From NCBI GenBank assembly GCA_963669415.2, contig CAXXPS010000002.1, positions 1,798,001 through 1,862,000 of the forward strand: 64,000 nucleotides of DNA, written 5' to 3'. Below are positions 54,454-63,951 of the stretch, piece after piece. The notes below the pieces were generated by a model. It did not search any database, was not told where the DNA came from, and saw only the letters and a list, made by a program, of their open reading frames with translations. Origin of the DNA: JAWKWH01 sp963669415. GTDB taxonomy: Bacteria; Pseudomonadota; Alphaproteobacteria; Rhizobiales; Rhizobiaceae. Position 1 is the stretch's first letter; each line of letters opens with the position of its first letter. Made by a program: the position numbers and the translations under genes.

Positions 54454-54873
54454 ATGAAACAGACGCAGTCCCGGATCGAAGTTCAGACCAGCGGCCAGAA
54501 CCTCTACGAGATTACGCATCATGTCGCTTCATTCGTCGCCGAAGCTGGAATAGACACTGGTCAGGTGACGGTGTTCTGCCGCCACACTTCCTCATCGCTG
54601 ACGATCCAGGAGAACGCCGACCCGGATGTCAAAACCGATCTTGAGGGATTTTTCCGCCGCCTGGTTCCTGAGAACATGAAATGGCTGACTCACACATTGG
54701 AAGGACCGGACGACATGCCGGCCCATATCAAATCGACCCTGACCGATACCTCGCTTGCCATTCCGGTGGCGAATGGCGCCATGGTGCTCGGAACATGGCA
54801 GGGTATCTATCTGTTTGAACACCGCAGCCGACCGCACCTGCGTCAGGTCGTGTTGCACATATTCGGAGAGTGA
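54454..54873 (+). CDS. YjbQ-family protein (secondary thiamine-phosphate synthase enzyme / UPF0047)
   Basis: This 139-residue protein matches the small YjbQ/UPF0047 family: FCRHTSSSLTIQENADPDV, then TLEGPDDMPAHIKSTL and a C-terminal RSRPHLRQVVLHIFGE. The conserved histidines form the active site of this fold. Some members show weak thiamine-phosphate synthase activity; the physiological role is unsettled. The start at 54454 is the family start. The stop is 4 bases before the metallo-hydrolase start. Confidence 0.88.
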   Translation: MKQTQSRIEVQTSGQNLYEITHHVASFVAEAGIDTGQVTVFCRHTSSSLTIQENADPDVKTDLEGFFRRLVPENMKWLTHTLEGPDDMPAHIKSTLTDTSLAIPVANGAMVLGTWQGIYLFEHRSRPHLRQVVLHIFGE

Positions 54874-54877
54874 CAGC

Positions 54878-55984
54878 ATGTGGAAGAAACTGTTGGCGGG
54901 ACTTGTCTGCCTGATCCTTGTCGCAGCAGGCGCCATCACCTGGACCGGGTGGAGCTTGAGCGTTCCAATGACTGCCGAGGATGAGGCTGGTATCCGGAAG
55001 TCACCCAATTTCTCCGATGAATCCTTCGTCAACGCCGAACCGGAAGCCGAAATCGAGATCACGCTGGAATCTCTCAATGACGAGTTTTTCGGAGACCAGC
55101 AGAGAGTGCCGCCCGGTGATGTTCCGGTGGTCGAAATGGATGCCTCAATCTTTAACGGCAAGCCTGAACCGGGTTTACGTGTCACGTGGCTGGGGCATGC
55201 CAGCACCCTGGTCGAGATTGACGGTTACCGCGTTCTGACCGATCCGGTCTTCTCCGAAAGAGCGTCTCCGTTTGCCTCAATCGGACCCAAACGGTTTCAT
55301 CCGACACCGATCCCGCTCAAGCAGCTCAAGAATATTGATGCTGTTGTCATATCCCACAATCACTATGACCATCTCGACAAGGCGACCATTTTGCACCTGG
55401 CCGCCGAAGGGGCAAGAATTCTGGTTCCGCTTGGCAATGGCGGGCTGCTACGCAGCTGGAAGATTCCGCCGAACCAAATTGTCGAAATGGACTGGTGGCA
55501 GGAAAACAAACTCGGGGATCTGACATTGGTAGCAACACCGGCGCGTCACTATTCCAGCCGCGGCTTTTTCGATTATCAGAAAACCTTGTGGCTCTCCTGG
55601 GCAATTGTCGGGCCGCGCAATCGTGCATTTTTCAGCGGTGATTCCGGTTATGCCAAGTCCTTTGCGGAGATCGGCGAGCGCTACGGGCCGTTTCAGTTCA
55701 GCTTGATCAAGATCGGCGCCTATGGGCCGGGACAATACTGGATTGACATTCACATGCCACCCGAACAGTCCGTGCAGGTGCACAAGGATGTTGGTGGCGA
55801 AATCATGCTTCCCGTCCATTGGGCAACCTTCAACCTGGCTCGCCATGACTGGGACGAACCGGTGAAACGCACAAAATCCGCAGCTGAGAAGGCAGGTATC
55901 GTCCTGGCCACACCGAAAGTCGGCGAAACGTTGCAATATGGTGAAGCGTTTCAGTCAACAAACTGGTGGGAACTGGTCAGGTAG
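54878..55984 (+). CDS. MBL-fold metallo-hydrolase (NAPE-PLD-like), membrane-anchored
   Basis: This 368-residue protein has an N-terminal hydrophobic segment (LLAGLVCLILVAAGAITWTG), probably a signal anchor. A metallo-beta-lactamase fold with the metal site ISHNHYDHLD and downstream HASTLVEIDGY, PARHYSSR and GDSGYAKSF follows. The family resembles N-acyl-phosphatidylethanolamine phospholipase D and UlaG-like hydrolases, so a lipid-linked phosphodiester is a candidate substrate. Starts 4 bases after yjbQ; GGAG precedes the ATG. Confidence 0.87.
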   Translation: MWKKLLAGLVCLILVAAGAITWTGWSLSVPMTAEDEAGIRKSPNFSDESFVNAEPEAEIEITLESLNDEFFGDQQRVPPGDVPVVEMDASIFNGKPEPGLRVTWLGHASTLVEIDGYRVLTDPVFSERASPFASIGPKRFHPTPIPLKQLKNIDAVVISHNHYDHLDKATILHLAAEGARILVPLGNGGLLRSWKIPPNQIVEMDWWQENKLGDLTLVATPARHYSSRGFFDYQKTLWLSWAIVGPRNRAFFSGDSGYAKSFAEIGERYGPFQFSLIKIGAYGPGQYWIDIHMPPEQSVQVHKDVGGEIMLPVHWATFNLARHDWDEPVKRTKSAAEKAGIVLATPKVGETLQYGEAFQSTNWWELVR

Positions 55985-56013
55985 GACCGTCCGAACGTTC
56001 GATCGGCTCGATC

Positions 56014-56436
56014 TTAAACCCAGGTATCAGTCAGCGCCATTGTCGCAATTTTCGCTGCGTACATCGCATGCGAAACGGAGAAGGCGGCAAGCGCGATAGC
56101 GGGCAACCAGGCGGCCTTGGACTTGTAGGCAAACATCACCGCGAGCAGGGCCTGCGTGACGACAAACGCCACCATTCCAGGCTCGATGATTGTGAGATTG
56201 TCGTATTCCCCACGCATGTAACCCGCAGCCGCAATGACCGCGAGGCTCAACGCTAAAGGAACCAGGAACAACAATAGCTGGCGGCGCCAGTAGAACAGGC
56301 TGAGCAGCGCCCCGAGGACAAAGCAGGCGGCTCCCACCGCGGGAACGATCGATGTAAATCCTCCCTGCAGCGGATTCATCAGCGAAGTGAAGAACCACTG
56401 GGGCACCATCGTCATGAGCCAGGTTACGTTATGCAT
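56014..56436 (-). CDS. Four-helix integral membrane protein, unknown function
   Basis: This ~140-residue protein has four hydrophobic segments (about 18-40, 47-68, 83-105 and 109-131) with a short W-R-R-rich loop. It ends KIATMALTDTWV. No family recognised. The ATG at 56436 is used; a GTG five codons earlier is possible and neither has a strong Shine-Dalgarno. Confidence 0.6.
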   Translation of the reverse strand: MHNVTWLMTMVPQWFFTSLMNPLQGGFTSIVPAVGAACFVLGALLSLFYWRRQLLLFLVPLALSLAVIAAAGYMRGEYDNLTIIEPGMVAFVVTQALLAVMFAYKSKAAWLPAIALAAFSVSHAMYAAKIATMALTDTWV

Positions 56437-56522
56437 GCCTGATAATCGCACGAAGCGACAATGATTCCGTTAAGAAATCGGACGCATATTAACCAGCTTT
56501 AGAAGGTTTCATTAACGTGAAA

Positions 56523-56739
56523 CGCCCCGCCGCTTCCTGTTCCGAGCGCGCGGGGCGATATACTTATCGGGGTTCTTCCCCAATCCGGCAGCTTGGCCGG
56601 AAACATGTTCAGGTCAGCCGATGGCTTTCCTGCAAGTCGTTGAATTGTTGGCAATCGGGTATTCAGACCCGTTCTTTAGGCGGCGAATTTACCCGACAGT
56701 GGCTTCGCGCACTGGGCGAAGCCTGTTCGGACTGTCCGG
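56523..56739. other. Region of consecutive stable hairpins, possible structured RNA
   Basis: Within the 555 bp gene-free interval 56452-57006 five hairpins follow one another: CGCCCCGC/GCGGGGCG (56523-56557), CGGGG/CCCC (near 56568-56582), CCGGC/GCCGG (near 56583-56598), CGGGT/ACCCG (56656-56671), and a nested GGCTTCGC/GCGAAGCC inside ACAGT/ACTGT arms (56692-56739). Reading frames crossing it lack family similarity. Which strand is transcribed is unclear. It does not match tmRNA, RNase P, SRP or 6S RNA signatures I know. Confidence 0.4.
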
Positions 56740-57006
56740 TGGGGTCATGCCTCCGTCCTCTTCACTTCAACACCATTTCCCATCCACAAGCCTGTCGCAA
56801 TCACGGGCGATCCATTTACCGGCTTCCGCTCAGCGCCTTGGCTCAGGACAGATGAAAAGTGCGCCTGAAAACACGATTCGTCAAGGCAATTCGGCAAAAT
56901 GTGAACACGCGAACTGCCGAAAGACCGACGCCAGTTGATGCAGGAATTTGCGGGGATCGACGCCATTGGCAAATCAGCCCCGTATTGCCGAAAATTGCTG
57001 CGGTGT

Positions 57007-57822
57007 TCATGGTTGTTTTTCAAACACATAGGTAACGAAATTGCACGAACCGAAAAATCCGCCTTCAGCGAGCGATCGGTCCAGCGCGTTGATCCAGCCG
57101 GCCGCCTCAGTCTCTGTCACAGTGCCCGCTGCAACAGCTATCGGTGCATAGTTGCGGATCAGGCTGGGAAAGTATTCGCCTGTTCCGGTCTCCAGAACCA
57201 TTGCACCAATTGCGTCAACGGTTCTCACGCCCAGTCGCTTCAGGCGTGCTGGCATTTCGCGCATGACAAAGGGATTTGCGATAATTGCATCGAAATATTT
57301 TGGCGGCAGTGCCGTATCAAGCTCAGTTGCCCCGGTATTGAAGGTCATTGATGCGTAGTCGCCGTCGTGGATGACAACCCGCCCTCCGGGTCGCGTCAGG
57401 CGTATCGCCTCCTTCAGGAACGCATCGGGATCGCCGACATGGCTGATGACGGTGTGACCCAGTACCAGATCGAATTCTCCATGATGCTCTGTGCTGCCCT
57501 GGCCATCGGCCTGCAGGAAAGTGACGCCCTCAACTCCGGATTCTGCGGTCAGTTGCTTTGCCGATTCGATGAGGCTTTGCGAGAGGTCGGATCCGACGAC
57601 CTCGCCTTCAAATCCCGGCCATTTGGCGATTGCACGACAAACTGCGCCGGTACCGCAACCGAGTTCGAGAACTCGGTTTGCCGAAGGCAGGTCGATTGTC
57701 TCGAAATAGGCATCGCGCACAGCAGCAAATTTCGGCATTTCGGCCCGGTTCTCCAATCGTTGGGCGATCATTGACTGTTTGTCGGCTTCAATTTCGTCGA
57801 TGGATTGGAAAACATCGGGCAT
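57007..57822 (-). CDS. Class I SAM-dependent methyltransferase
   Basis: This 271-residue protein has SAM motif I (VLELGCGTGAVCRAIAKW near 52-69), motif II (VVGSDLSQSLIESA) and motif III/IV (FDLVLGHTVISHVGDP, then LTRPGGRVVIHDGDY). It resembles UbiE/COQ5-like small-molecule methyltransferases; the substrate is unknown. Divergent from the sterol-desaturase-family gene. Confidence 0.85.
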   Translation of the reverse strand: MPDVFQSIDEIEADKQSMIAQRLENRAEMPKFAAVRDAYFETIDLPSANRVLELGCGTGAVCRAIAKWPGFEGEVVGSDLSQSLIESAKQLTAESGVEGVTFLQADGQGSTEHHGEFDLVLGHTVISHVGDPDAFLKEAIRLTRPGGRVVIHDGDYASMTFNTGATELDTALPPKYFDAIIANPFVMREMPARLKRLGVRTVDAIGAMVLETGTGEYFPSLIRNYAPIAVAAGTVTETEAAGWINALDRSLAEGGFFGSCNFVTYVFEKQP

Positions 57823-58013
57823 CTTTAAACCCCTCCCGCAGCATAATTCAGCATTCTATCACATTTTGAAGCTTCCTTGCCGGCGGGTGCATGATGACGG
57901 AATTTGCGCGGATCATGTCCTGAATTTTAAAGATCGCGTCGCCGATACGGTCGAATTGGAACGATTGTTCATCCATCCTTTTTGGAAAGTTTTTGCGGAT
58001 TCAATTTTTTCAG

Positions 58014-59030
58014 ATGACCGTGGAACCGATGGAAGACCATGCCGACAACCGGGCAATGAGCCGGGAGTGGAATTACCATCCCGATCTGCCGCTGGACGAC
58101 CAGTCGATCTTTCGATGGCCGCCGGATTTGGGTTTTGTCGTTCGTTGGATACTAAGGAACTGGCTGACGCTGAGCGAGCGGGTATTGATGGTGCTGCTGG
58201 CGGTTTTGCTTTGGTTCTTCGCCTATCCTTCGCTCGAAACCACCAAGAGTTTTGCAGTTGGCTGGATTGCCCAGATTTGGGCGGTCAACATCGGCATCAT
58301 GATCTTGGTTGCCGGTGGTCTTCACTGGTTTTTCTATATGCGGTGCGGGCAGGGCAAGAAGCTCAAATTCGATCACCGCGACCAGGCGAAAAACAACAGG
58401 TTGTGGACGTTTTCCAATCAAGTGCGCGACAACATGTTTTGGTCGCTAACCAGCGGTGTATGCCAACTTACCCTGTTTCAAGCCGTCATCATGTGGCTGA
58501 TGGCCAACGATTACGCGCCGGTCATCACATTTTCGGAAAATCCGGTCTGGTTTGTTCTTTGGCTGATCCTTTTGCCAGTTTGGTCCGCCTTCCATTTCTA
58601 TTGGGTGCACCGGCTGCTGCATGTGCCGGTTTTCTATACCAACGTGCATTCACTGCACCACCGTAACGTCAATATCGGTCCATGGTCAGGACTATCCATG
58701 CATCCGGTGGAGCATTTGTTGTATCTGTCGTCATTGCTCATCCACCTGGTCTTGCCATCACATCCCATCCATCTGTTTTTCCACGTGGTCTATCAGGGGC
58801 CGGGAGCAGCGATGACCCACACCGGCTATGAGGATCTGCTGATCAAGGACAAGAGGCGCCTGGCACTCGGCACATTCTATCACCAGCTTCATCATCGCTT
58901 CTATGAGTGCAACTACGGAAATCAGGAAATGCCCTGGGACCGTTGGTTCGGCACCTTTCATGACGGCACGTCCGGCGGTACGGCAGCGACCAGGGAGCGG
59001 CGGCGGCGAATGTATCAAAAACAGGGCTGA
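58014..59030 (+). CDS. Sterol desaturase / fatty-acid hydroxylase superfamily protein
   Basis: This ~338-residue membrane protein has four to five helices and the histidine clusters of the family: HRLLH, then HSLHHRN, and the late HQLHHRFYE, which bind a di-iron centre for hydroxylation or desaturation of lipids. HPVEH lies between them. The ATG at 58014 is used; a later ATG at 58029 is also possible. Converges on waaA with 67 bp between stop codons. The substrate is unknown. Confidence 0.85.
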   Translation: MTVEPMEDHADNRAMSREWNYHPDLPLDDQSIFRWPPDLGFVVRWILRNWLTLSERVLMVLLAVLLWFFAYPSLETTKSFAVGWIAQIWAVNIGIMILVAGGLHWFFYMRCGQGKKLKFDHRDQAKNNRLWTFSNQVRDNMFWSLTSGVCQLTLFQAVIMWLMANDYAPVITFSENPVWFVLWLILLPVWSAFHFYWVHRLLHVPVFYTNVHSLHHRNVNIGPWSGLSMHPVEHLLYLSSLLIHLVLPSHPIHLFFHVVYQGPGAAMTHTGYEDLLIKDKRRLALGTFYHQLHHRFYECNYGNQEMPWDRWFGTFHDGTSGGTAATRERRRRMYQKQG

Positions 59031-59097
59031 GCCGGGTTGATTGTCGCAGTTTTCGAGCGGCCGGCAGATCAGTATCTGACCAGGACGAAAATCCGAA

Positions 59098-60417
59098 TCA
59101 CCTTCGACGGGTGACGGGTTCAAGCTTGGCTTTGACCACCAGGGGCTGGATAAACGGTTCCAGCGCATCCAGCGTTCGAGACAACGCTCCTCGCATGCCC
59201 TCAACGGTTTCAATTCCAGAATCGATCATTTTCTGGCGCACACGATCATTGTTGAGGAGAAATGTTACCGCGCCTGCCAACGTCTCTTCATCTGCGACCA
59301 GTCTGGCGCCTCCGCTGGCGACCAGTCGCTGATATGAATCACGGAAATTCTGAACGTTGCGACCGGAAAGAACGGCTGTCCCGAGTACGGCAGGCTCCAA
59401 CGGGTTTTGCCCGCCTTCGCCGTCAAGCGAGCGGCCAACAAATGCGATTTCGGTCAGTCGCAGATAGAGCCCCATCTCGCCGATTGTATCGCCGAGAAGA
59501 ATGTCCGTATCGGAGGTTACCCTGTCGCCTCGGCTGCGCCTGGAGACCTTCAATCCTGCAGACTTCAATTCCGCCTCGATTGCACCGGCTCGATCCGGAT
59601 GCCGCGGCACGATAATTGTCAGAACATCCTCATTCTGCTTGGCAGCCAGCGCATGGACAGATGCAGCAATTTTTTCTTCGCCATTGTGAGTCGAAATGGC
59701 AGCCCAACGTTTGCGCTCCCCAATCTCCGCCTTAAGTGCGGCCAACGCTTCTTCGTCAACCGGCGGGATTTCGGTATCGACCTTCAGGTTGCCGGAAACG
59801 GTGACAGGACGGGCGCCGAGTTGGTGAAATCGCTCGCCATCCAGTTCCGATTGCGCAACGACATGTGCAAGATTTTCAAACAGCGCCTCGGCAATAAACG
59901 GATGCTTCTGCCAGGAGCTAAATGACCGGTCAGAAAGCCGGCCATTGACCAGAACCTGCGGCACACGTTTGGCGCCGAGCTCCAGAATGGTCATCGGCCA
60001 AATCTCCGATTCTGCCATAACAGCTAGATCGGGAGCCCAATGCACCAAAAACCTGTCTATGGCCGGTTTGAGATCAAGCGGTACATATTGATGCATCGCC
60101 TTACCCGTCAGTCTGGTAGCGACGATCCGCGCTGACGTGACGGTTCCCGTCGTCATGACAACATTGATGCCGAGGCGCTCGATATGCGTTACCAATGGAA
60201 CGACAGCCAGGGTCTCGCCAACGCTTGCTGCATGCACCCAGACCAACGGCCCGGGCGGACGCTCGAGCGGTGACTTTCCATACCGCTCATGGCGGCGCGT
60301 CCGCTCTTCTTTTCCCTTGGCCGCCCGCCAGGCAATGTAACCACCGATCAAAGGATAGGCCCCCGCGCCCGCCCAGCGGTAAGTCGTCAAAAGTGCACGC
60401 GCCCAGCGTTCGCTCAT
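59098..60417 (-). CDS. waaA: 3-deoxy-D-manno-octulosonic-acid (Kdo) transferase
   Basis: This 439-residue glycosyltransferase adds Kdo to lipid IVA at the inner membrane. The N-terminal hydrophobic anchor (AYPLIGGYIAWRAAKGKEER), LVWVHAASVGETLAVVPLVT near 55-75, and VGRSLDGEGGQNPLEPAVLG are conserved in KdtA/WaaA. It overlaps the acyltransferase gene upstream by 4 bases. lpxK, often downstream of waaA in related genomes, is absent here. Confidence 0.94.
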   Translation of the reverse strand: MSERWARALLTTYRWAGAGAYPLIGGYIAWRAAKGKEERTRRHERYGKSPLERPPGPLVWVHAASVGETLAVVPLVTHIERLGINVVMTTGTVTSARIVATRLTGKAMHQYVPLDLKPAIDRFLVHWAPDLAVMAESEIWPMTILELGAKRVPQVLVNGRLSDRSFSSWQKHPFIAEALFENLAHVVAQSELDGERFHQLGARPVTVSGNLKVDTEIPPVDEEALAALKAEIGERKRWAAISTHNGEEKIAASVHALAAKQNEDVLTIIVPRHPDRAGAIEAELKSAGLKVSRRSRGDRVTSDTDILLGDTIGEMGLYLRLTEIAFVGRSLDGEGGQNPLEPAVLGTAVLSGRNVQNFRDSYQRLVASGGARLVADEETLAGAVTFLLNNDRVRQKMIDSGIETVEGMRGALSRTLDALEPFIQPLVVKAKLEPVTRRR

Positions 60418-61133
60418 CGGCTGCCTTCAACTTTCAGATAGGCTTTGTCGGTGATCGCATTCATCTCGTCTGTCAACGCCTGACGTGTCTTTTCCATTGA
60501 TTGTTCATCTGCGTTTTCGGGGACTGACACCGGGCAACCAAAAATGACGCAGATCTTTCCAAATGGCAGGTTGATGGCAGTTTTATCGCGGGTCTTTTCG
60601 AGCACGATCCGCCGTGACGTGGCAATGGCGATCGGAATTATGGGACGACCGGATATCTTTGCCAGCGTTATGATCCCCATTCCCGCGCTTCGTGGGGTCC
60701 CACCGGGGACATCGGCAATCATACATACGGCCCTGCCCGCATCGAGCGCTTTGCGGAGCATTATCAATGCCTTGGCGCCACCCTTGCCATGCAATCGCTG
60801 GTCCGGGCGCCCGCCCGAGCCGCGTGCGACCTCAATGCCGAACCGCTCTGCAACCAGCGCATTAAGCTCAGCATCGCGACTGCGCGACACCAGAGCCAGT
60901 GTGTCGAGCCAGCGCGGCATCAAGGCCGGCGCCAACAAGTGCTGACCATGCCAGAGCGCAAATATCGAGTTTGGATCTGCACCAATTATTCCATCAATAT
61001 CGTGACTGCCCGGGACAAACCGGTTTGTACCCGTCGTCATCCGCATCAGCTGCCAGATCAACCACGCGACCGCGCGTTTCATGGACGGAGAATCGACCAA
61101 CCGAACCCGCAATCTCGTCCAGAATGATTTCAT
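60414..61133 (-). CDS. Lysophospholipid acyltransferase family protein (DUF374)
   Basis: This 239-residue protein has the PlsC-like fold with FALWHGQHLLAPALM near residue 57 in place of the NHxxxxD block. VSRSRDAELNALVAERFG and CMIADVPGGTPRSAGMGIIT follow as in DUF374 members of Kdo/lipid A clusters. It likely transfers an acyl group to a lipid A or phospholipid intermediate. It overlaps waaA by 4 bases, and 72 bp separate it from the DUF4170 gene upstream. Confidence 0.85.
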   Translation of the reverse strand: MKSFWTRLRVRLVDSPSMKRAVAWLIWQLMRMTTGTNRFVPGSHDIDGIIGADPNSIFALWHGQHLLAPALMPRWLDTLALVSRSRDAELNALVAERFGIEVARGSGGRPDQRLHGKGGAKALIMLRKALDAGRAVCMIADVPGGTPRSAGMGIITLAKISGRPIIPIAIATSRRIVLEKTRDKTAINLPFGKICVIFGCPVSVPENADEQSMEKTRQALTDEMNAITDKAYLKVEGSR

Positions 61134-61205
61134 CGCGAATTAGAGCCCTGGCGGCGCGGCAATATTACCAAGCGGTCGATTCCCACCGGATACCCCATTT
61201 GACAA

Positions 61206-61463
61206 TCAGTCCGTATTGTCGCCTCCGGCATCGTGTTCCGGATCAAGCAGCCGATGCAGATGGACAATAAAGTACCTCATATGCGCATTGTCGACCGTGG
61301 CTTGCGCCTTTGCGCGCCAAACAGCTTCGGCTGACTTGTAGTCTGGATAAATCCCGACAAGATCGAGTCCGGCCAAGTCCCGGAACTCCACGCCCTTGAG
61401 CGACTCCAGCTCGCCGCCGAAAACGAGATGCAACAGCTGCCTGCCGTCCGTTTGATCACTCAT
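61206..61463 (-). CDS. DUF4170 protein
   Basis: This 85-residue protein matches the small alphaproteobacterial DUF4170 family: LHLVFGGELESLKGVEFRDL, then VGIYPDYKSAEAVWRAKAQA and HMRYFIVHLHRLLDP. No function is known. It travels with cysQ, DUF374 and waaA. The ATG at 61463 with AAGG upstream is preferred over the GTG two codons earlier. Confidence 0.85.
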   Translation of the reverse strand: MSDQTDGRQLLHLVFGGELESLKGVEFRDLAGLDLVGIYPDYKSAEAVWRAKAQATVDNAHMRYFIVHLHRLLDPEHDAGGDNTD

Positions 61464-61679
61464 CTTCACACCTTTATGAAATTTGCTGACAGAGACCAGT
61501 GGATTGATTCCGGCTCTGGCCCATCAAACTTGCCGCCAGACTGCACCGGCGTTTTCGAAAACGGCTCTAGAGCGCTTTCTGTGAATTTGCAATTACCAGA
61601 CATCGTCTTGCGGTTCTGAGGTGCCGTGGCTGGAGCGGTTCAAGACGGGTTTTCGTTCCAATAACCACTCGACAGGCTT

Positions 61680-62483
61680 TCAAGCGCTCATCGTTACAAG
61701 CAGTCTGTCAAGCAGTTTGCCGCTGCCTGCCACCATGGCGCCCTGGCGCGCACCGGCTACACCATAACGCGGCGGATTGCCGTCTGCCATTTTTATGGCC
61801 CCACCTGCCTCCCGCAGCAGAAGATCGGCAGCAGCAATATCCCAGTCATGCGCACTCGGGCGCACGAATGTGGCGTCAAGTGAGCCATTGGCAACCATCG
61901 CGATGCGATAGGCGAGCGAAGGAATGTAAGGATGGCGATTGACCGATTTCCGGAACCTTGCCGGCAATTGATCGACCATTGAATCCGGGCCGGCAATTGT
62001 CGGTTCGCGTCCCGGATCGCTCACCTTTATCCGTTTGCCATTGAGCCGGGCTCCGGATCCGCATGTAGCGACATAGACTTCATTCCTGGCCGGACAATTG
62101 AGCACTCCGGCAACAGGCCGTCCGTCTTCCACCAAGGCCACCGAGATGCACCATGTTGGCAAACCTTTGAGAAATGCGCGTGTTCCATCGATCGGATCGA
62201 CGACAAAATATTTTCCGCTGATATTTTGATCCTTCAGCTGCGCCGTTTCTTCGGAAAGCCAACCAAAACCCGGCCGCGCGCCTACCAACTCGGCCTTCAA
62301 GAAACGATCCACTGCCAAATCAGCCTCGCTGACCGGCGATTTGCCATCCTTGTACCAAACATCCGGATTTTTCCCGAAGTAGCGGTTGGCTATGTCTCCT
62401 GCTTCTCCGGCGGCTGCTTGCAGCAATGCCAAGTCCGCCTGCAGGCTTTGCTTGGTACTGGGGCTCTCGCTAGTTACCGGCAA
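61680..62483 (-). CDS. cysQ: 3'(2'),5'-bisphosphate nucleotidase CysQ / inositol-monophosphatase family
   Basis: This 267-residue Mg-dependent phosphatase has the family motifs FVVDPIDGTRAFLKG (near 93-107), WLSEET upstream, and HDWDIAAADLLLREAGG (near 212-228). CysQ hydrolyses PAP or PAPS; inositol phosphate activity is the alternative. The start overlaps the pmbA stop by 14 bases. A perfect palindrome CGTTTTCGAAAACG lies downstream at 61550-61563. Confidence 0.87.
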   Translation of the reverse strand: MPVTSESPSTKQSLQADLALLQAAAGEAGDIANRYFGKNPDVWYKDGKSPVSEADLAVDRFLKAELVGARPGFGWLSEETAQLKDQNISGKYFVVDPIDGTRAFLKGLPTWCISVALVEDGRPVAGVLNCPARNEVYVATCGSGARLNGKRIKVSDPGREPTIAGPDSMVDQLPARFRKSVNRHPYIPSLAYRIAMVANGSLDATFVRPSAHDWDIAAADLLLREAGGAIKMADGNPPRYGVAGARQGAMVAGSGKLLDRLLVTMSA

Positions 62484-63813
62484 GGGTCATACCTTCAATC
62501 GTCAATGTCGGTGCCGCGGTGCCGAAATTGCGATCCAAATCATTTGCCGCTTCCATGTTCAGGAACATGTCCTTGAGATTTGATGCGATCGTTACCTCGG
62601 AAACGGGCCAGGCGATCACACCATTTTCAATCCAGAAACCGGAAGCCCCGCGGCTATATTCGCCGGTGACCATGTTGACGCCCTGACCAAACACCTCTGT
62701 AACGTAAAAACCGGACTTCAAATTCGCGATCATCTCGTCTGGCGATTTGTCGCCGGGTTCGATGGCAAAGTTCGTCGACGCCGGGGAAATGGAGGTTCCG
62801 GACCGAACCCCGCGGCCGTTGGTTTTGAGACCCAGTTCCTGTGCTGTGGAATGCGACAGAAACCAGTGGCTCAAAATTCCGTTCTCCACCATCACCAGCG
62901 GCACACCGGTTATCCCCTCTCCGTCAAACGGCCTTGAGGACGACCCTCGCAGCCGGTCCGGATGATCGGTGGCGGTGATTGCTGAAGCCGCAACCTTTTT
63001 GCCCATCATATCGCGAAGAAAGCTGGTCTTGCGCGCGACAGACGCGCCGTTGATTGCACCCGCCAGGTGTCCGGCAATGCTCCGAGCGACACGTGGATCA
63101 AAGACCACCGTCACCGGGCCGGTCTCAGCTTTGCGGCTGCCCAAACGTTTTACCGTCCTCTCACCGGCCTTGCGCCCAATCTCGTCAGCGCTTTCAAGAT
63201 CTTCATAGTGGACACGGGACGAAAACTCATAGTCGCGCTCCATGCCGGTCCCTTCCCCCGCAATCACGCTTACCGAGCGGGAAAAGCGAGATGCCGTGTA
63301 TTGACCGGCAAAGCCGGAAGACGTGGCGAGGACCAATCCGCCCGACCCGGCACTGGCGCCGGCGCTTCCGGAATTTGTGACGCCCTTAACCGACAATGCG
63401 GCTTCCTCCATTGCAAGGGCCGTATCCCGCAATTCGTCAGCGCCGATTTCCCGCGTATCGAGCAAGTCAAGGTCAGCAATCTCGCGTGCAAGGCGCTCTT
63501 CAGGGGCCAATCCCTGAAACGGGTCTTCCGGCGACACCCGTGCCATTGCCACCGCCCGCTCGGCAAGTTCGGCAGGGTCGCTTGAAGCGGTTGCCGAAAC
63601 ACTGGCAACGCGTTGCCCGACAAAAACCCGAAGCGAAATATCGTCGCTTTCCGCACTTTCGGTATTTTCGACTTTGCCAAGCCTGACGGATACTGATTTC
63701 GAGCTTGAGCGAACCGCGACCGCATCGGAAGCATCGGCGCCCGCCTTGCGTGAGGCCTCCACGAGGCTGGCGACGCGATTCAGCAATAAGTTGTCTTCTG
63801 ATGATTTGTTCAT
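62470..63813 (-). CDS. pmbA: TldD/PmbA-family metalloprotease component (TldE)
   Basis: This 447-residue protein is of the PmbA (TldE) branch: FEGEGITG-like PFDGEGITGVPLVMVENG, then SGTSISPASTNFAIEPGD and GFYVTEVFGQGVNMVTGEYS. It pairs with TldD to form a Zn-dependent protease acting on peptides such as microcin B17 and CcdA-like antitoxins. TldD is not in the window. The start at 63813 (MNKSSEDN) is chosen; longer frames have no family similarity. Confidence 0.9.
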   Translation of the reverse strand: MNKSSEDNLLLNRVASLVEASRKAGADASDAVAVRSSSKSVSVRLGKVENTESAESDDISLRVFVGQRVASVSATASSDPAELAERAVAMARVSPEDPFQGLAPEERLAREIADLDLLDTREIGADELRDTALAMEEAALSVKGVTNSGSAGASAGSGGLVLATSSGFAGQYTASRFSRSVSVIAGEGTGMERDYEFSSRVHYEDLESADEIGRKAGERTVKRLGSRKAETGPVTVVFDPRVARSIAGHLAGAINGASVARKTSFLRDMMGKKVAASAITATDHPDRLRGSSSRPFDGEGITGVPLVMVENGILSHWFLSHSTAQELGLKTNGRGVRSGTSISPASTNFAIEPGDKSPDEMIANLKSGFYVTEVFGQGVNMVTGEYSRGASGFWIENGVIAWPVSEVTIASNLKDMFLNMEAANDLDRNFGTAAPTLTIEGMTLAGN

Positions 63814-63951
63814 TGTTGATTTAATTGGCGGGCTTGCCCATCTTGGCAAGACGGTAGAGGTGATGTCGTTTCGTTCCATTTATTGTTTGGGTCGCCGCAA
63901 CGCAATGGCAAGTCAGCATCAATCTGCCAAAGCTTGAGAGGGATAATTCGT

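Noticed and set aside
56517..56938. Plus-strand frames of 105-112 codons across the hairpin region
   Set aside because: No Shine-Dalgarno, no recognisable domain, and codons follow hairpin sequence rather than coding bias.
56745..57029. Minus-strand segment with AGGACGGAG and GGGAAATGGTG, compared with glycine and cobalamin riboswitches
   Set aside because: Only short pieces match; the conserved cores of these riboswitches are not present in order.
57779..58666. Plus-strand 295-codon frame overlapping the sterol-desaturase-family gene
   Set aside because: It shares DNA with a gene whose histidine motifs are clear, and has no family resemblance.
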